DNA of 64,000 bases from Schistocephalus solidus (GCA_017591395.1 WEDG01007471.1:24930-88929), one strand, 5' to 3'. Positions 22,189 to 34,491 are shown, counted from the stretch's first letter. Made by a program: numbers and translations. The notes: generated by a model from the sequence alone, not told the origin.

Positions 22189-24111
22189 GACCAATATCTG
22201 ACGTTTTGGCGGAGAGTAATTTGTCTGCCAGTCAATGTCTGGCAGATAAAAATCGCCTACGATTATTTTGACATCAAATTGAATCCCTGTAACTTCTTAA
22301 AATAATTCACAGAGCTCGCTTTCATTGCCAGAATAACACGTAGGTTTATAGACACAGCCAAGTACCGATTTTTATATTGTGCAGGAGGATGAATGAAGCA
22401 AAGCATACATTTCCATAAAAGGATGAAATGTCCAGCTGAAAAGGGAAATGTACAAGGATGACTTTATATAAAGAAGGCAACAACCACCACGTTTTTAAAT
22501 ATAAATAGGTTTATTGATTTGGCACTGCTTGGGCGCCATCAAATCCCTAGAAAACAGAAAAAACCCTAAAACAAACTCCTCTTCTCATTAACCACTTTAG
22601 CTTTGGTTTGTTTGTTTGCTTAAATACCAGTGTTCGAAAGGACGAGTTTGTTTTAAGTAAAAAAAACCTGTTTTCCAAGGTTTAGAAATAGCAAAATTTG
22701 AAGTTAAAACAGCTATACAGAATGGAGATGAATGTTTCAGGGTAAGAATGGTTAGAGTCCAGACTAGTCTGTTATTGACGTTCGAGAGTGTTCATTCGAC
22801 AGAGGTAGAAACGTCTTTGGTCGATTCGAAGGGAAAGGTGCTTCCAATCAGATGCGAGCGCAGTCGATTCCGGTGTGGGGTCTGCCGAATAATTAGACTT
22901 AGTTGACTGATTGCTAAAAAAAGGTGCAAAAAGATTAGGAGCAGGAAGAGTTCAACGATAAGAAACTTTCAATGCAGTCATACAGTCTTCATATTTGTAT
23001 TATATAACATAGTGTTGATTATGTTTGATCTAGCTGTATGAAACAGCTAGTACCATTCGTTTCATAAAGCTATATCAAAACCCAGGCGTGCGGCTCGTTG
23101 CACATTCAAATTACGTAGAGCATAAATGATGTTAAAAACAGAAGAAATATACTACTAACAGACTGAGAAAAATAAATAATTAGTTTTGCAAGTTAGTTTT
23201 GAAGCAAATTGTTTAACAATCATAAAATTATATATAAAAATAAAAAACATTTGAAAATGTTAAATTATCATAAATATTTTAATAAGTTTTAACAATAGAA
23301 AAAAATTTGCTTTTTAGATAAGCGCGGTCTTGTTGGTATAAATTGAAATTAACTATAGCTAGCGTCGAGTCAGAAATAAGAGAGTGAGCCCAGGATTCAG
23401 TGATGCACAGCAAATCTGGATCAAGCTCAAAGGCTACTGTTCTAATCTCAGCCGCCTTATTTACAACTGATCTCGCATTGATGGAAACTAAGCTGAGCGT
23501 ATTACGTAGCTGCAGGTTACGCTCATCAGTATTTATAAAAAAGGAGAATTTGGTGGCGGGGAGGAAACCTGGAAAGAAGAAACAAAAGGTGGGAAACGAA
23601 ATTGCTCTGGTCTAAAATTTGTCGAAATGTTACTGTTAAAAGAACTGAGATTATGGTACAACGGCATATTTTGATGTAAGCCATGGAGGGGAAGGCTATA
23701 TTGTGGCGTGGGAAAGATAGGGGATGGCATAGAAATGAGATTTTAAGGGAAGTTAGCATAAATTGGCGGCAAACGTGCATTTGAAAAAGGAATAAATGAT
23801 TTCAAAAAACTGGTATTATAATTAGAATGGTTTATTCTTTGGGGGATTTCAGACACTTTTTGGGTTGGGAATGATGCTAATGTTAGCGTTCGCATCTGTT
23901 TTAGATGCTGAGGTGTTAGCAGGTCTCCCATCGGTAATGACATTACTGATTTGAATGCCTGGCTTAGCCAATTATTCAGATTTACTGGGAGTTTTCTTAG
24001 GTTTACAAGATTTGGTAGATATAGCAAGCATGGTTTGCTTTGGAGGGGAAAGACGTGGCATTGACAGGATTTCACTCGAACTATGAACAAGGTGAATGGG
24101 TGATGATTCAC
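22189..24111 (-). mobile_element. Outer LINE, 5' half (endonuclease and ORF1/linker)
   Basis: On the minus strand: a Pro-rich N-terminal stretch (23533-24111), then NTLSLVSINARSVVNKAAEI and LDPDLLCITESWAHSLISDS (23360-23530, start of the APE endonuclease with its NAR and ITES motifs). After a gap of about 800 bp come LGCVYKPTCYSGNESELCEL and IIVGDFYLPDIDWQ (22190-22380, the GDFN box changed to GDFY). The frame then meets the TATC junction and resumes at 17335. The Pro-rich region upstream of the endonuclease could be ORF1 or an ORF2 leader. Confidence 0.75.
22485..23295. other. Probable second insertion inside the outer LINE
   Basis: The endonuclease of the outer LINE is interrupted here: about 45 residues (roughly 135 bp) are expected between its two recognisable halves, but about 810 bp are present. 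The insert is AT-rich, has no long ORF, and near 22515 shows AATAAA on the minus strand. No terminal repeats or target duplication were identified, so its nature is open. Confidence 0.45.
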
Positions 24112-26640
24112 CAGAACATATGTCAGATGTCAGTTCTCGATTAAGTTTTACAGTCTCGGGTAAAATGATTCGATTTTTGCAATGATAACATCGATTTTAA
24201 AAAGAATATGGATACGTATAGAGTAAGTTTATAAAATTTGAGAGTTAATCTTCTTGTGTGATGGAAGTAAGCCAAAAATTTAGATTTTCACATCTATGCT
24301 CTCACACACCACACGAATTAAAATGCAGTGTCCTTTGAAAGCCCAAATACGTAAGGAGTGATTTCTTCAGATCCGTTTATGTGAACCTCTCCTGTTCCCC
24401 GATTTGTCAATGATGTCGACACAACTTTTAACCGTGAAACTCTACGGCATGTTGGCAATCCGAAAAGTTCTCTATCAACACTGCCGGAATTGGAGAGATC
24501 GTAATGAATTATGAAAATTATTATACACGAAACCCGCAGGGGTGTCCACCTCACAAGAATGGATAACGAGCGCATTCCCATGCGAAACTTATGGTGATGC
24601 CGATGCAAAGGCTAGTTGACGTTACTGATAACGAAGACGCTACAAAGCCATCCTAAGGACCACACTTAAGGACGTCCTAATCCAAGATCGGTCGAAATGA
24701 CCAATAACAGGCCAAGGACCCATCAACCCAGCGTTCGACAGCTTTTAATGTGTTCCATTCTCACCGTTCATTCCTTGGATGGATTGATCAAGTCAGTAAT
24801 CTTCGGTAACGCAAATAAATGTTCAAACCATCCAACCTGCACATAAAACGCAACCGAAAATGGAAACAGAGGCAAAAAGAACTAGCCATTATACTTCTGT
24901 CAAACTTTCCAGGGTAGACAAAAGCAAATTTATTACGGCATGGTTGCTGTTTATTTAAAACCAGATTAATATAAGTATTAAAAGCAGCGTTAACGATAAA
25001 TTTGTTCAATTTTGTAATTTTGATTAAATTACCAAATAGTAAATTAAAATTGGACAGAAAGCTAAGTGTAACAGCAAAGTTGGTCCCATTGAGTAATGTG
25101 TAAGTGTGTGTTCCTACGATTGCTTTTATTTTTATGAAGTATTATTTATCCTTTAAATGTTGTTTTTGTTTTAATTACCCATTTCAATATGTAAATTCCT
25201 GGACAGTCTTCTGGCTGCCCAGAAGAGGTCTCGGTGCTACGCGTTGGCTGCTTGTTGTGTATCTGTGATAGAAATTAGGTGTGGACATTCTCTTCCTTAT
25301 ATTTATTCTTCCCTGACTGTCATAATAACGTTTTCAAAACTGAAAAACTAATTCTGAATGAGGTCATAAAGGGCACTGCTCACCTCCGGTTTTGCGTTAC
25401 TGTAACGCACGATGGAACAGAGTATGCATAAGTGGAGTCCTTTACTTTGCTACGGGCCTAGGAAGTGGGTAATGAGGTAAACTTCCGGTGGTTGTTCCAC
25501 TCTATCGCTGAGCTCCACCTCTTCGATTACCATATTCTCTTTCACGTCGTGTCTGCACCTCCACATTTCGACCCCGTAGTTGCCCACAGCACCCTTCTCC
25601 CCATCGGTAAGCCAATATACGCGAAAAAATGCCCCCTCCCCCTACCAACCTAAATGTATATGTTACATGCTCTTTCTTATTGTCTATTCCCAAAATACTC
25701 TTTCCCAGCCGATTGCGACAGGCTAACCTACTGAGAGGGTTGGGTTGATATTGTTGGCCCGATTGCACCGGATAAGCTTAATTCTGACCGGGGGTCGTTA
25801 TTTGAGAAGGTTTAATTGTACGCGAATTGCGAAAATTTTAAACTTTAAGAAAACCAGTACAACTTACCGTCTACAAGGCCAAGATAATCAATCGGACACT
25901 AATCCATATATTAAGAGCTTTTGTCGACGGAAACGTCACCCCCACCTGGGATGAAGCCATGCCAGTCTGCCCGTTGGCCTATGGATCCACGCAAAACGCG
26001 ACCACATCATAGACCGTTCTCCTTAACATGCGGGCGTGAGCTGCAACTCCCTGAAGATTTTAAACTCCCACCTATGCATCGGGTGGAAAATATCGTAAAT
26101 GTCTCAAGGCTACGAATAACATTACGCGTGGCCAGAGAGGAAGTCGGTTTTCATCCACAGGAAGGGCAACGCCATCAGAAGACCTACGATCGTCTAACGC
26201 ATTGAACCCCATACCAGATAGGAGGCATCGTATTGATGCGCAATTTTGCGGCGTCGACTGGGGTACCCTCGCAATTTAATCCAGCATAGGTTGGACTATA
26301 GGTCGTTACCAAAGTCCTATCGGATAAGGCTTGTCTCATCCACAGCGAGGATAGGCCATAATCCGAGGAATTTACGGTACAATTCAACCGCAGAAACAAG
26401 GACCACCGATAAATGAGGTTTTCGACCGTTTAGAAGCTCAAGCCATCTCGTTCCATCAGAATTGTAACCAACTCGTCGAACACCATCTAGAGGTTCCCCC
26501 AGAAGGTGGCTACGCGACAATTTAGGTATTCAGTTTCAAGCAACAGGTGGGGAAGGTTGTGAAAGTACCTCAAGAAGGTGGACGAACTATCGAATTAGAT
26601 GATTTTGCGGAGGACAGTAGATTCTTTTGATAGAAGGGAG
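24112..26640. other. No gene recognised
   Basis: Scattered ORFs under 100 codons. The last 50 bases end in the purine run GATAGAAGGGAGGAG, which resembles the polypurine tract that precedes a 3' LTR. No integrase or RT motif was found between 25700 and 26640 to prove an LTR element lies upstream. Confidence 0.4.
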
Positions 26641-26642
26641 GA

Positions 26643-27219
26643 GTGTATAAAATTCTAGAGGAAGCGCCCCTAGCTCCCATTGGTGCGCGCGGGCGATTTT
26701 TTATATGGGGAGTTTTTCGGCATAATTAAAGTTTAGTGTGAAAATTATAAACATTCATAAGTGGGAATATTTTTAGCTTGAAGTTTGTTTAACTTTTCCC
26801 GAAATCTATACCCAAATAATCGCTGTGGCGGATTCAAACGTGTACTTCACTTGCCGAATACAGAAGCTCTATATACGAGCAAGGATTAGCTTCCAATACC
26901 CACCAAGTCGAGGCTGCCGTTTTTCGGACAAGGAACTCTCTTCGTCGCCCCGTACTATGCTTTCTGTAGACGATCAGTCCATGGAACTTATATATTATGT
27001 TTAGGTCCTTGTCTTGTTACTCTTTGTACCTAGTTGGGCTAGTATATTGTTACATGTAAATGTCTTCCTTCTCCGGACCATTTCGGTTCCGTCACTTTAG
27101 TCCGTCACGTTTTGTTCAATTTCTAGACTGCTTGCTTATTTGACACCTTTTCGCTTCACTACAATTTCAACTAAACTTCTTATTAGTACGCCCAGCTTCT
27201 TTCTGCTTGCTTACTGCAA
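26643..27219 (+). repeat. Candidate LTR of a Ty3/gypsy element
   Basis: The segment begins TGTATAAAAT (a TG start with a TATA box directly inside) and ends near TTACTGCA; the next bases, CTGGTGGCATCGG, could serve as a primer-binding site. The fragment of gypsy pol on the same strand begins 480 bp later. A purine-rich tract just upstream argues instead for a 3' LTR. No second copy was found in the window, so the LTR call is not proven. Confidence 0.3.
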
Positions 27220-27698
27220 AACTGGTGGCATCGGTCGCAACACTGCGAAATCTGGACTAAGGCGCTGCAGGGAACCCAGGAGGCTTTGCGTATGAGTAAT
27301 GCAATGAGCAGAAAGAGTTGGAAATTCTCACCAACTGCGACAGAATAGACGTCTGAGTTTCCTTAAGAAAATTGAGAGGTTAAAGAGGTCCAGACACGTT
27401 AAGGTGGTAAGAATTCGTTGCGGAGCAGCCTGTCAATAGGGAGAAAAGTGACACAACAACACCGGACTATCTCAATCCGGATTTGACATGGGCAAGGAAG
27501 GCTGAAAAAAGCGGGTGCTGGGTGCAGGGCAATCGGCTGGCCAAGTTGAGGGATTTTGACGGTGAGGGTGTAAACTGACCCAGCAGCAGACGATTACATA
27601 CTTCAAGCGAGACAGAAAGACTATGCCTGCCGCTCTTCGTGCTGACGTTTTCTTAGCTGGCCTGCGAGACCAGGGGCACCGGCGTTCCTGAATTTTCG

Positions 27699-28367
27699 AT
27701 GGAAACAGCGTCCTTTGACACGAGGGTTAATACTTTACAAACAGGAATTGGACATCGTTTGCGGAGCTATAGGACGCAATGTATTCACAGTTTGGTCCCG
27801 AACTGTAGGATACAAGAGAAGAAAAACTGTACTGCTTTCACATGGGATCGTGAACCAGTAGATCGAACGAACGTATTGCAGCATACCATCGATACCCGTT
27901 CGTCTCTCCCAAATCTCCAACCTTCTCGGGTGCCCGTTGAATTTCAGCAACTGTTAGAGCATGCTATTAAGGACATTCTGGACAAGCACGTCATTCGTCT
28001 TTTTCGCTCTGAGTCTCTGCGATTGTCTTCCTTAAGAAGGAATATGGAACCCTGCGGTATCGGTCAAAGATTCTTTCCTATTACCTCGCATCCATACCTA
28101 CAGTCTGGTTACTAGCAGTTTAAAATGGCTCCCGAGGATAGATCTAAGATCGCTTTTTCAATTCCGTCCGGATTATGTGAGTTTGAAACCGTGCCTTTTG
28201 GGCTGGCAAACGCGCCCGCAAACTTTAAACATCTGATGGCCTCTGTTTTACGGGACTTAACCACGCCTGTTCACTTGAATCGTTCACTTAAGCAACGTCA
28301 GTTGTCACGTATACTCCGCCTTGGGTCGAGAGTAGGCGTGATCGAACATTGCGACGTCGACCCTTGA
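27699..28367 (+). pseudogene. Ty3/gypsy reverse transcriptase fragment
   Basis: Two blocks of a gypsy-type RT: NVLQHTIDTRSSLPNLQPSR plus IKDILDKHVIRLFRSES (canonical HxIDTG...PPRRVP and ...L..GIIRPSxSP), and MAPEDRSKIAFSIPSGLCEF then VPFGLANAPANFKHLMASVL (canonical .DR.KTAF.T..G.YEF..MPFGL.NAPA.F). The palm block between them, with the first catalytic Asp, and the YLDD box after them are deleted or unreadable; a stop separates the two frames. It is a dead remnant of an LTR retrotransposon. Confidence 0.75.
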
Positions 28368-31300
28368 TGAATATCAGCAGGTATTCCCAATTGTACATTC
28401 TTGACGCCAATCATGCGCCGAAGCCGTGTCATTCGGCTGAATAACTGACTATGGAACATCTTGATCTTCCACAGGAGAACAACGAATAAATCGATGTCTA
28501 GCGGCCAAAAAGCAGAAAGGCTTCGACCGAAGTTTCTTACTTGCCAGTTATAGTCCTGTGCTGAACCTGGTCGCCAGACGGTAGGCTCTCTTAGTCAAGT
28601 GAATATGTGCACCCGCCGCAAGTGAGTTTATCTTTGAATTGGGAAAGCCGGCAGCAGGGCGATAGACAATATCTGACCGCCTCGAGAAGGTACCATGCGG
28701 CACGAAAACGTTTTCCCCATTAGCCGGTTCGACAGTAACCTTGGTTCATTTTTCGAATATCCAGGGCAAAACATCAGCCATCGTTGTTGGTCAGGTTGGG
28801 TTTCATCTTAAATTAACGAACATTCTTAAAATGCCTAACCATGACCACTGCATTAGCATCCATGACACTTACGCCGCGGTCATCATCTCATCCGCAGTCA
28901 TTAGGAACTGACTCGTTTCCCTATCTTTGTCTCATCGCCTCATGAAGCCGGGCGCTAGAGTGCTCTATAAAACTTATAGATTACAGCGAGTGAGTCATCC
29001 TCCGACAGAGCCTTGTAGTTGCTGAACAGCCCCTGTCTTACATCCATGAGTTCTTCGAGGGAGGCAGGGTTACTAGCGCCACCTAGGCCGGAGAAGAATC
29101 CTTCCATGCAAAGGGTAGCCTATGGGGATTTTTTTGTCATCATATTTTACAGGCATTGAGAGTGTTGACGCTCAGCGTCGATCATTTCCATCGCGAACAG
29201 CCACCGGTGCAGAGGATATGCGACTGACCTTACGGATAGGTTGAGTTTTCGACCTTTAATGGCTTATCAACCTACTTCGAGAGTCGAAAACGGCAGCCCT
29301 ATAATTTTTTCAGTCATTTCTAGCTGACTTTTCCATCATTCTCCAGATTTGTCTGAGGGAATCCTCATTGCGAGAGAGAAAGAGAGGAGGGTAAAGAGAA
29401 CAAGAAAGATGGAGCCATCTGGGCAGACATATGTAAGGTTCATGGGTTAATCCAGTTATTTTGACATCGCAACTGGATCCTGAAATTCGCCCTACTCTAT
29501 CACGGTCCAAGGACATCAGTGATAACCGTTTGCCAATACTTTGCACTTTAACCGTGGCTATAAATAACTAGTGAATTTATGTTCCCAAAGCCCGAGTTGT
29601 GCTAACTGGTCATAATTTTGTGGTATTGCGACGTCCTCCACGAGGCATTTTGGGCGCCGATGAGAGGTCGGTCGTGCACGAACAGGAACATGGTCAGATG
29701 GATAGGTGTTCTCAGTTTAATCACTGCGTATAGATCTGCTAGCGTGAACCTAGCTCCGAAACAGACTGCGGTGCCGTCAATATGGAAGACGATGTATCAT
29801 TGTTTGATGACCAAGTTAACAGATGTTAACGCCGATACCGGAAACATGTGTTCGTGACAACCAGACAGTTATGACCAGTCAAGCTCAACATTGTTTCACC
29901 ATGCTCGAACTGACGCCAAGCTTAAAGCGGCCAGTGCGTTGGTTGTTTAGAGTCGCCTGGCTAAGCTTTATCATCCCAGTTACTACAGGCAATTAGCAGG
30001 TCACGTCGATTTGATTTTCCACATAGTTCTTGCAGCTGTGGACCAACGGTCGGTAGTTGAAGTTTACACGTAGGCAGAAAGTGTCCATCCGGTCATTGAC
30101 TGGTTCTTACAGAAAAAATACATGGTCTGCCTGTCGAGAAAGGATGACCACCACTCCCAGGCCGCTGTGCTTGAGGATACAGTGGAATTGACTCCCGAGT
30201 TGTTGATTCCCCAAGGGTCTGATTTGGGTGTTCGGATTTCAGACAGAGAGGAGGCATGCTTATTGTACCAAGGAAGACTATGCAATGTGAGACTTTAGGT
30301 ATGTGCGTCAAGGAGCGTTTATAATGTCAGCATCGAATACAGAGGGCCTGTTATCAGTTGAAAAAGCCACCTCGCCTACCCTCCCTTCGCATCAGCGAAC
30401 CAGAACGGCAAAACCCATTGGTCTCGGCCCAACCTGTAGTCAGGAATCCGGAGTACAGGCGGGTCCCAAACCACCGTCCCTGATTCCTTGGTTGGCTAAG
30501 TAACCTAACTAAAAGGCAAAGCTTTTAAGGAGACCCCTTCCAGTGGGTTTACGGTTGTTATTTCGTGGCGCCGTCATTGTCCTTATGACATAAAATGAGG
30601 CGTTCGACGTGTCAACTCTCGTTTCGCTGCGCCTTGGTAGGTCGGTCACTGCTGGTTCATGGCCGATTACTTCTACAGTCCACAAGCCTATCTTTTCGCA
30701 GTCCACAGTTGCCGAAGTCCACTCGTGAACACATTCAAATTTCCTGCCTCTGCGCAACCTTGTACTGGTTGAGATCTGAACGCATCCATTTCCGTGGGCA
30801 CCATGATTTACCTTAAATAACTGGTGTATGCATGGACTTTTGTAGGGATATAGTGTAGATGCGATCTCAGAATCGCTTGGCAGTTGGTGAAGCCCTACTG
30901 GTTCGCACGCAATAGTCACCGTATCGATGTACCGCTGTAGCTTGTGGCTTTTTCACCGGTAGCCTGTCAGCCACTTCGGAAGGAATTACCGATGAACCTT
31001 CTGTGATTGATTATTGGGCCAACTTTTGATCCAGTTTATTGCAGAGCTTTCTTTTGCTAAATTCTATTGCACTCCGCCACATGTAGATGCGTTTAACGGC
31101 ACATAATTAGGTTAACTGACAGAGACCTTCTTAAACACGTTTTAAATACCAAGCTAGGCTAACCGCTAAACTTTCTTCTTCTCTCCTAACGCTAAGACGA
31201 TTGAGATCTCAGGTGGTTTTCACAATCTTTATATTCCATATGTATTTAAGTACCTATATTTTTTTCGACGGCAATTATCCCACCTCAACTAATTCTATGG

Positions 31301-31766
31301 CATCGTTTAAAATGTACTCGGTTGTGTGCGACTTTGCGTGTGTGCGGTTAGCTTTAGTTGCATCTACCCACGCCTTATATTGACAACCTTGGTGCCGTTT
31401 CCAGCCAGAGTCACGCTCTGTCGGATGACACTACCTACTCGCCGAATCCTGCATGAGTCATTTTGGAGTATTTAGCCTATCTTCTGTATGGGAATCCAGA
31501 TGGCAACAGTAATTTATTTAACAGTGGTCCACAGTCAATATATATAACAGTGCGCCATTTTCTATGGTACCTAGTCCACCGAACCGTAAGCCTCCCTACA
31601 ATGCTAGGATTGCAGCAGGCAGTCGGCGAACACATATTCGTAGACCTCATGACAGTGTCAGACAATCATTTATTAAGTTGACATCTAGACCCTTGCCTCC
31701 GGGATATCACGAATGTGTCTCCTACATAGATTTAAAGTTGACCACTGTTTTTCTCTTCAAGGTAGT
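28368..31766. other. Decayed DNA between gypsy RT and TEN1-like gene
   Basis: ORFs up to 136 codons on both strands without known motifs. No gypsy RNase H or integrase could be recognised. A small + strand ORF, 30303-30503, is rich in Pro/Thr/Arg (PTLPSHQRTRTAKP) and might be the tail of the pol polyprotein. A GA-rich run lies at 29370-29400. The last few hundred bases would hold the promoter of the TEN1-like gene; no TATA or initiator could be assigned with confidence. Confidence 0.4.
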
Positions 31767-32210
31767 ATGGATTTTGCACCCTACGTGAATTTTGACGAAC
31801 TTTACGAAAAATTCGATAAGTTCAAACAGTTCGCCAGCACACATGTCTTAACTGTACGCCTTCTTGGAATGTAAGTTGTTTTTTTATTCTTTCGTAATTC
31901 ACTTTGAAGAATTTCAGCCGTTGACCTCCAAAACAATGAAGTCGAGATCTTGTCACCCCTACAGATGGACACACATCCCTGTGTCCTGGTGGATGTCTCA
32001 CTACTTGCGGAAGACTTGAAAACAAGCCTTGCTGGGGAGGGTGCCCAAGACCGACTTGTCCAGTTTATTGGAACGTTGAAACTCGTTCCCGGAGCCAAGT
32101 CTTGGCGGTTGCAGGCCTTCATTCTGACGTTCATGGATGGCATAGATCTCAATGCTTACCAAGAGGTCGTTAAAATCACCCGACCATATGCTGCCATGAT
32201 AAATTTTTGA
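31767..32210 (+). CDS. TEN1: TEN1-like OB-fold protein (CST complex), two exons
   Basis: Exon 1 is 31767-31870 (ATG, 34 codons plus 2 nt), the donor is AAT|GTAAGT, the intron is 31871-31909 (39 nt, T-rich, ending TTTGAAG), and exon 2 is 31910-32210 (TGA stop). The product of about 134 residues reads as one OB fold: VLTVRLLGIISAVDLQNNEV (strands 1-2), HPCVLVDVSLL (3), DRLVQFIGTLKLV (4), LQAFILTFMDGIDLNAYQEV (5 and C-terminal helix). Human TEN1, about 123 residues, ends with VLTCVEGMNLPLLEQAIREQ (from memory), which lines up with FILTFMDGIDLNAYQEVVKI. TEN1 with STN1 and CTC1 binds single-stranded telomeric DNA and regulates telomerase and lagging-strand fill-in. Other small OB proteins (RPA3, RMI2) are alternatives. 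The acceptor at 31917 is stronger but out of phase. Confidence 0.6.
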
Positions 32211-32699
32211 TAGCACCTGAAGAACATATCTACCCCCCGCTATTCCAGTGATGCCTACCTCTATGGGGCTAACATTCCACTGTTCGATTTCCTACCGCCG
32301 TTTTAGAGTCGGTGCGCTGACAAGTACTTAAAAACTAAACCGTGAGATGAATGTGATCACGCTTTCCGGACACATGCGATTTTATGATGCCATAAGTATA
32401 TGCAAATTCATAATTAAAAAACGGTTTCCTAGTCGGATGCACTACACATCCGCTTGATGAAACCGAAGATATGATGGAACCAAATAATTCTTCAGTAACG
32501 AACGTGGGCTTTTACAGTCACCTTGAGGGCAAGCAACCTGTAGCACTGTGGAATTCTCCGGTAGCCTAGTAATGACCGTAAGTGCTCACGTCACAAGCCG
32601 GCATCGGAAGCCAGGTAATTTTTACGCATAACAACAGTCGACAATGGTCTCAGTTGCAGTTTATTTTGTACTGAAGCTTCTCATGCACTTCTGCCGAGG
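32211..32699. other. 3' flank of TEN1-like gene
   Basis: ATTAAA at about 32413 is a possible polyadenylation signal, about 200 bp after the stop. No ORF of note. Confidence 0.3.
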
Positions 32700-33060
32700 A
32701 GGCTGTAGAGTAATGAAAGTTAGATCGTCAATTCCGACGAGTTCCACCGTGTGCCCAGCAGCAGGAATGATATAGGGAGGGTGAACTGCACCTGATGGAG
32801 TTCGTAGTGATAGTAGACCTCCGCTTCATCTACCGTACTATTCCATCACTCCTGGACCCAGTGTCGTGACCAAGTAAAGAAGATCGGAGCGCAAGGGCCT
32901 GGCGCTGTGTGTGCCTGCGTCTATGAGTGTCGATTCGCCCCCTCATGTGTGGCCTTTGTTATGAGTGCGCATCCCCAACAACACATACCCATGTTCAAAG
33001 TATCTACTATGTGATCCGTTGTAGGGACCACAGTGTTGGCAGGCTAACACGCACATCAGT
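32700..33060 (+). repeat. 340-bp dispersed repeat, divergent copy
   Basis: Contains ATTCCGACGAGTTCCACCGT (shared with the 59130 copy), then GTAGTGATAGTAGACCTCCG in the position of the family's AGTTTTAAGTGATAGTAGAC, and at the far end CTATGTGATCCGTTGTAGGG, equivalent to CCACGTGGTCCGTTTAGGGG in the 60765 copy. It is the most diverged copy. Confidence 0.45.
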
Positions 33061-34171
33061 TCTCCTTGGTGATAGTCTTCTATGGGGATATTTACATATT
33101 TCCAACCGAATCCCGATCGTGTTTCAGGTGACGATCGCGTTTCTCATCCAGCGACCGAGTTAAGGATCCTCCGCACGACATAGTCAGTGAGTCAGGTTGG
33201 CCTACCTACCGGCTGTGTGCATTGAGCAAAATTATCAGCCTAATGAGTATGCCCTCCTCCGAATTTCTAGCAGTGAAACATAATCGGCTGAATATGTCTA
33301 GTGATCTAAACAGGAACGAAGTACGCACAAATGAGTGTATCCTCTGACAACGTGGCCCACATGCAGACTACACAATACAAAGTAAGCTATCAGCACCCAT
33401 GAATGCTGTCATAACGGTCATATAGCTTTCGAGAAAAAAACTGCAGAGTAAGTTCACATTACCAAAGAAAAATGATGCTGTTTGCTCAAACAACTGTCCT
33501 AAATCCGGTTTTGGAGGTGCTGTCGATCGAAACAGCTAAGCAAACCTGTGATTGTTTTCTACTTTTGGATTTCTCCCCATGATAAATGCATAATTTCTCC
33601 TTCCAAACATTCGCCCATGTTCGATGACTCCAGTTTGAATTCTATTCTCTCCGCATTTACTACTCGGCTAACAGAAACCTTGCCCGTTTACGACGGTGTT
33701 AACTTGTGGTTGTGATTACTTTTATCGTTGCGGATCTGTGTGCATGCCAGGAAGGGTCGCGCGCTGAATCAACCCCGCGCACGTCTGACGCAATGGCGCA
33801 ACCGTTTTGGGAGCACTTCGCTGTGGACGCAGGTACGCACACAAAAGCAAAAAATACGCGAATTATCAAGAGGGACTAAAAAGACCCAAGCTAGAGCCGA
33901 GCGACAACTCACGAGAACCCTTAAAAAAGAAAACAGAGCAGCAAACTGTGAGCATACGTACAAGAAACTATTTTTTTCATGGCAAGAGATAAGTGGGGAA
34001 AATGGGGCAAAAAGTTCAATGCATGAGAAGGGCGGAGGGAGGTTGTCTGAAGAAATAACTTCCATTCAGCGAGAAAGACTTGAAGTGTAAAGGAGAATGC
34101 CAGAGATCACCGGGAGAACCGATAACTATGAATACCGGAGATTCAGTCGACAATCATCCTCCCGATGTTCT
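33061..34171. other. Unassigned; basic ORF at 33728-34090
   Basis: A + strand ORF of 120 codons, rich in Arg/Lys/Gln, overlaps a second frame (33807-33992) with KKYANYQEGLKRPKLEP. GACGCAG|GTACGC at 33832 is a good donor for a short ORF starting MAQPFWEHFAVDAG. I recognise none of these and cannot say whether a + strand gene exists here. Confidence 0.25.
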
Positions 34172-34404
34172 TCATGGTCCACATGAATCTGGAGAAGTCG
34201 TGACAGTAGGGTTGGCGCAGCGTTCACAACGATCAGGTTGGGAGGATGGAACCAGTTTAGGCTTAGCGGAAGCGCCCACGTTGCAGCTTTCCGATGATGA
34301 GGAATCCATCTCGCCTTCGGAGGGTGAGGTGAGCGTGTAGTAATCTCGAACTTCAAGGTCTGAGGCGGATCGTCGTGCCCAACTCAGGTTGGATTCTGTC
34401 ATTT
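34172..34404 (-). CDS. Candidate last exon of an unknown Ser-rich protein
   Basis: On the minus strand a strong acceptor (CTCGTCTACCCACCGCAG) precedes an open exon of 2 nt plus 76 codons and a stop. The peptide is acidic and Ser-rich with YTLTSPSEGEMDSSSSES and ends with CERCANP...SCGP. The 2-nt start complements the 1-nt overhang left by the candidate exon at 35995-36260, giving an uninterrupted frame. The function is unknown. The + strand over the same bases is also open (34080-34340) and ends at a good donor (GAG|GTGAGC), so the coding strand is not certain. Confidence 0.33.
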
Positions 34405-34491
34405 CTGCGGTGGGTAGACGAGAGCAAGGGAAGTAGTGAAAATTAACTGAAGGGTTGGAACTTATTTAAATTAAGCCAAAAACTCATATAA

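Noticed and set aside
33807..33860. BED-finger or hAT transposase start (MAQPFWEHFAVDAG)
   Set aside because: The first residues are suggestive of a BED domain, but no Cys/His pairs or hAT dimerisation motif follow in any frame.
34080..34340. + strand exon ending at GAG|GTGAGC
   Set aside because: The + strand frame is open with a good donor, but it has no convincing acceptor, and the opposite strand has a strong acceptor plus a phase match to a neighbour. Not excluded, only ranked lower.
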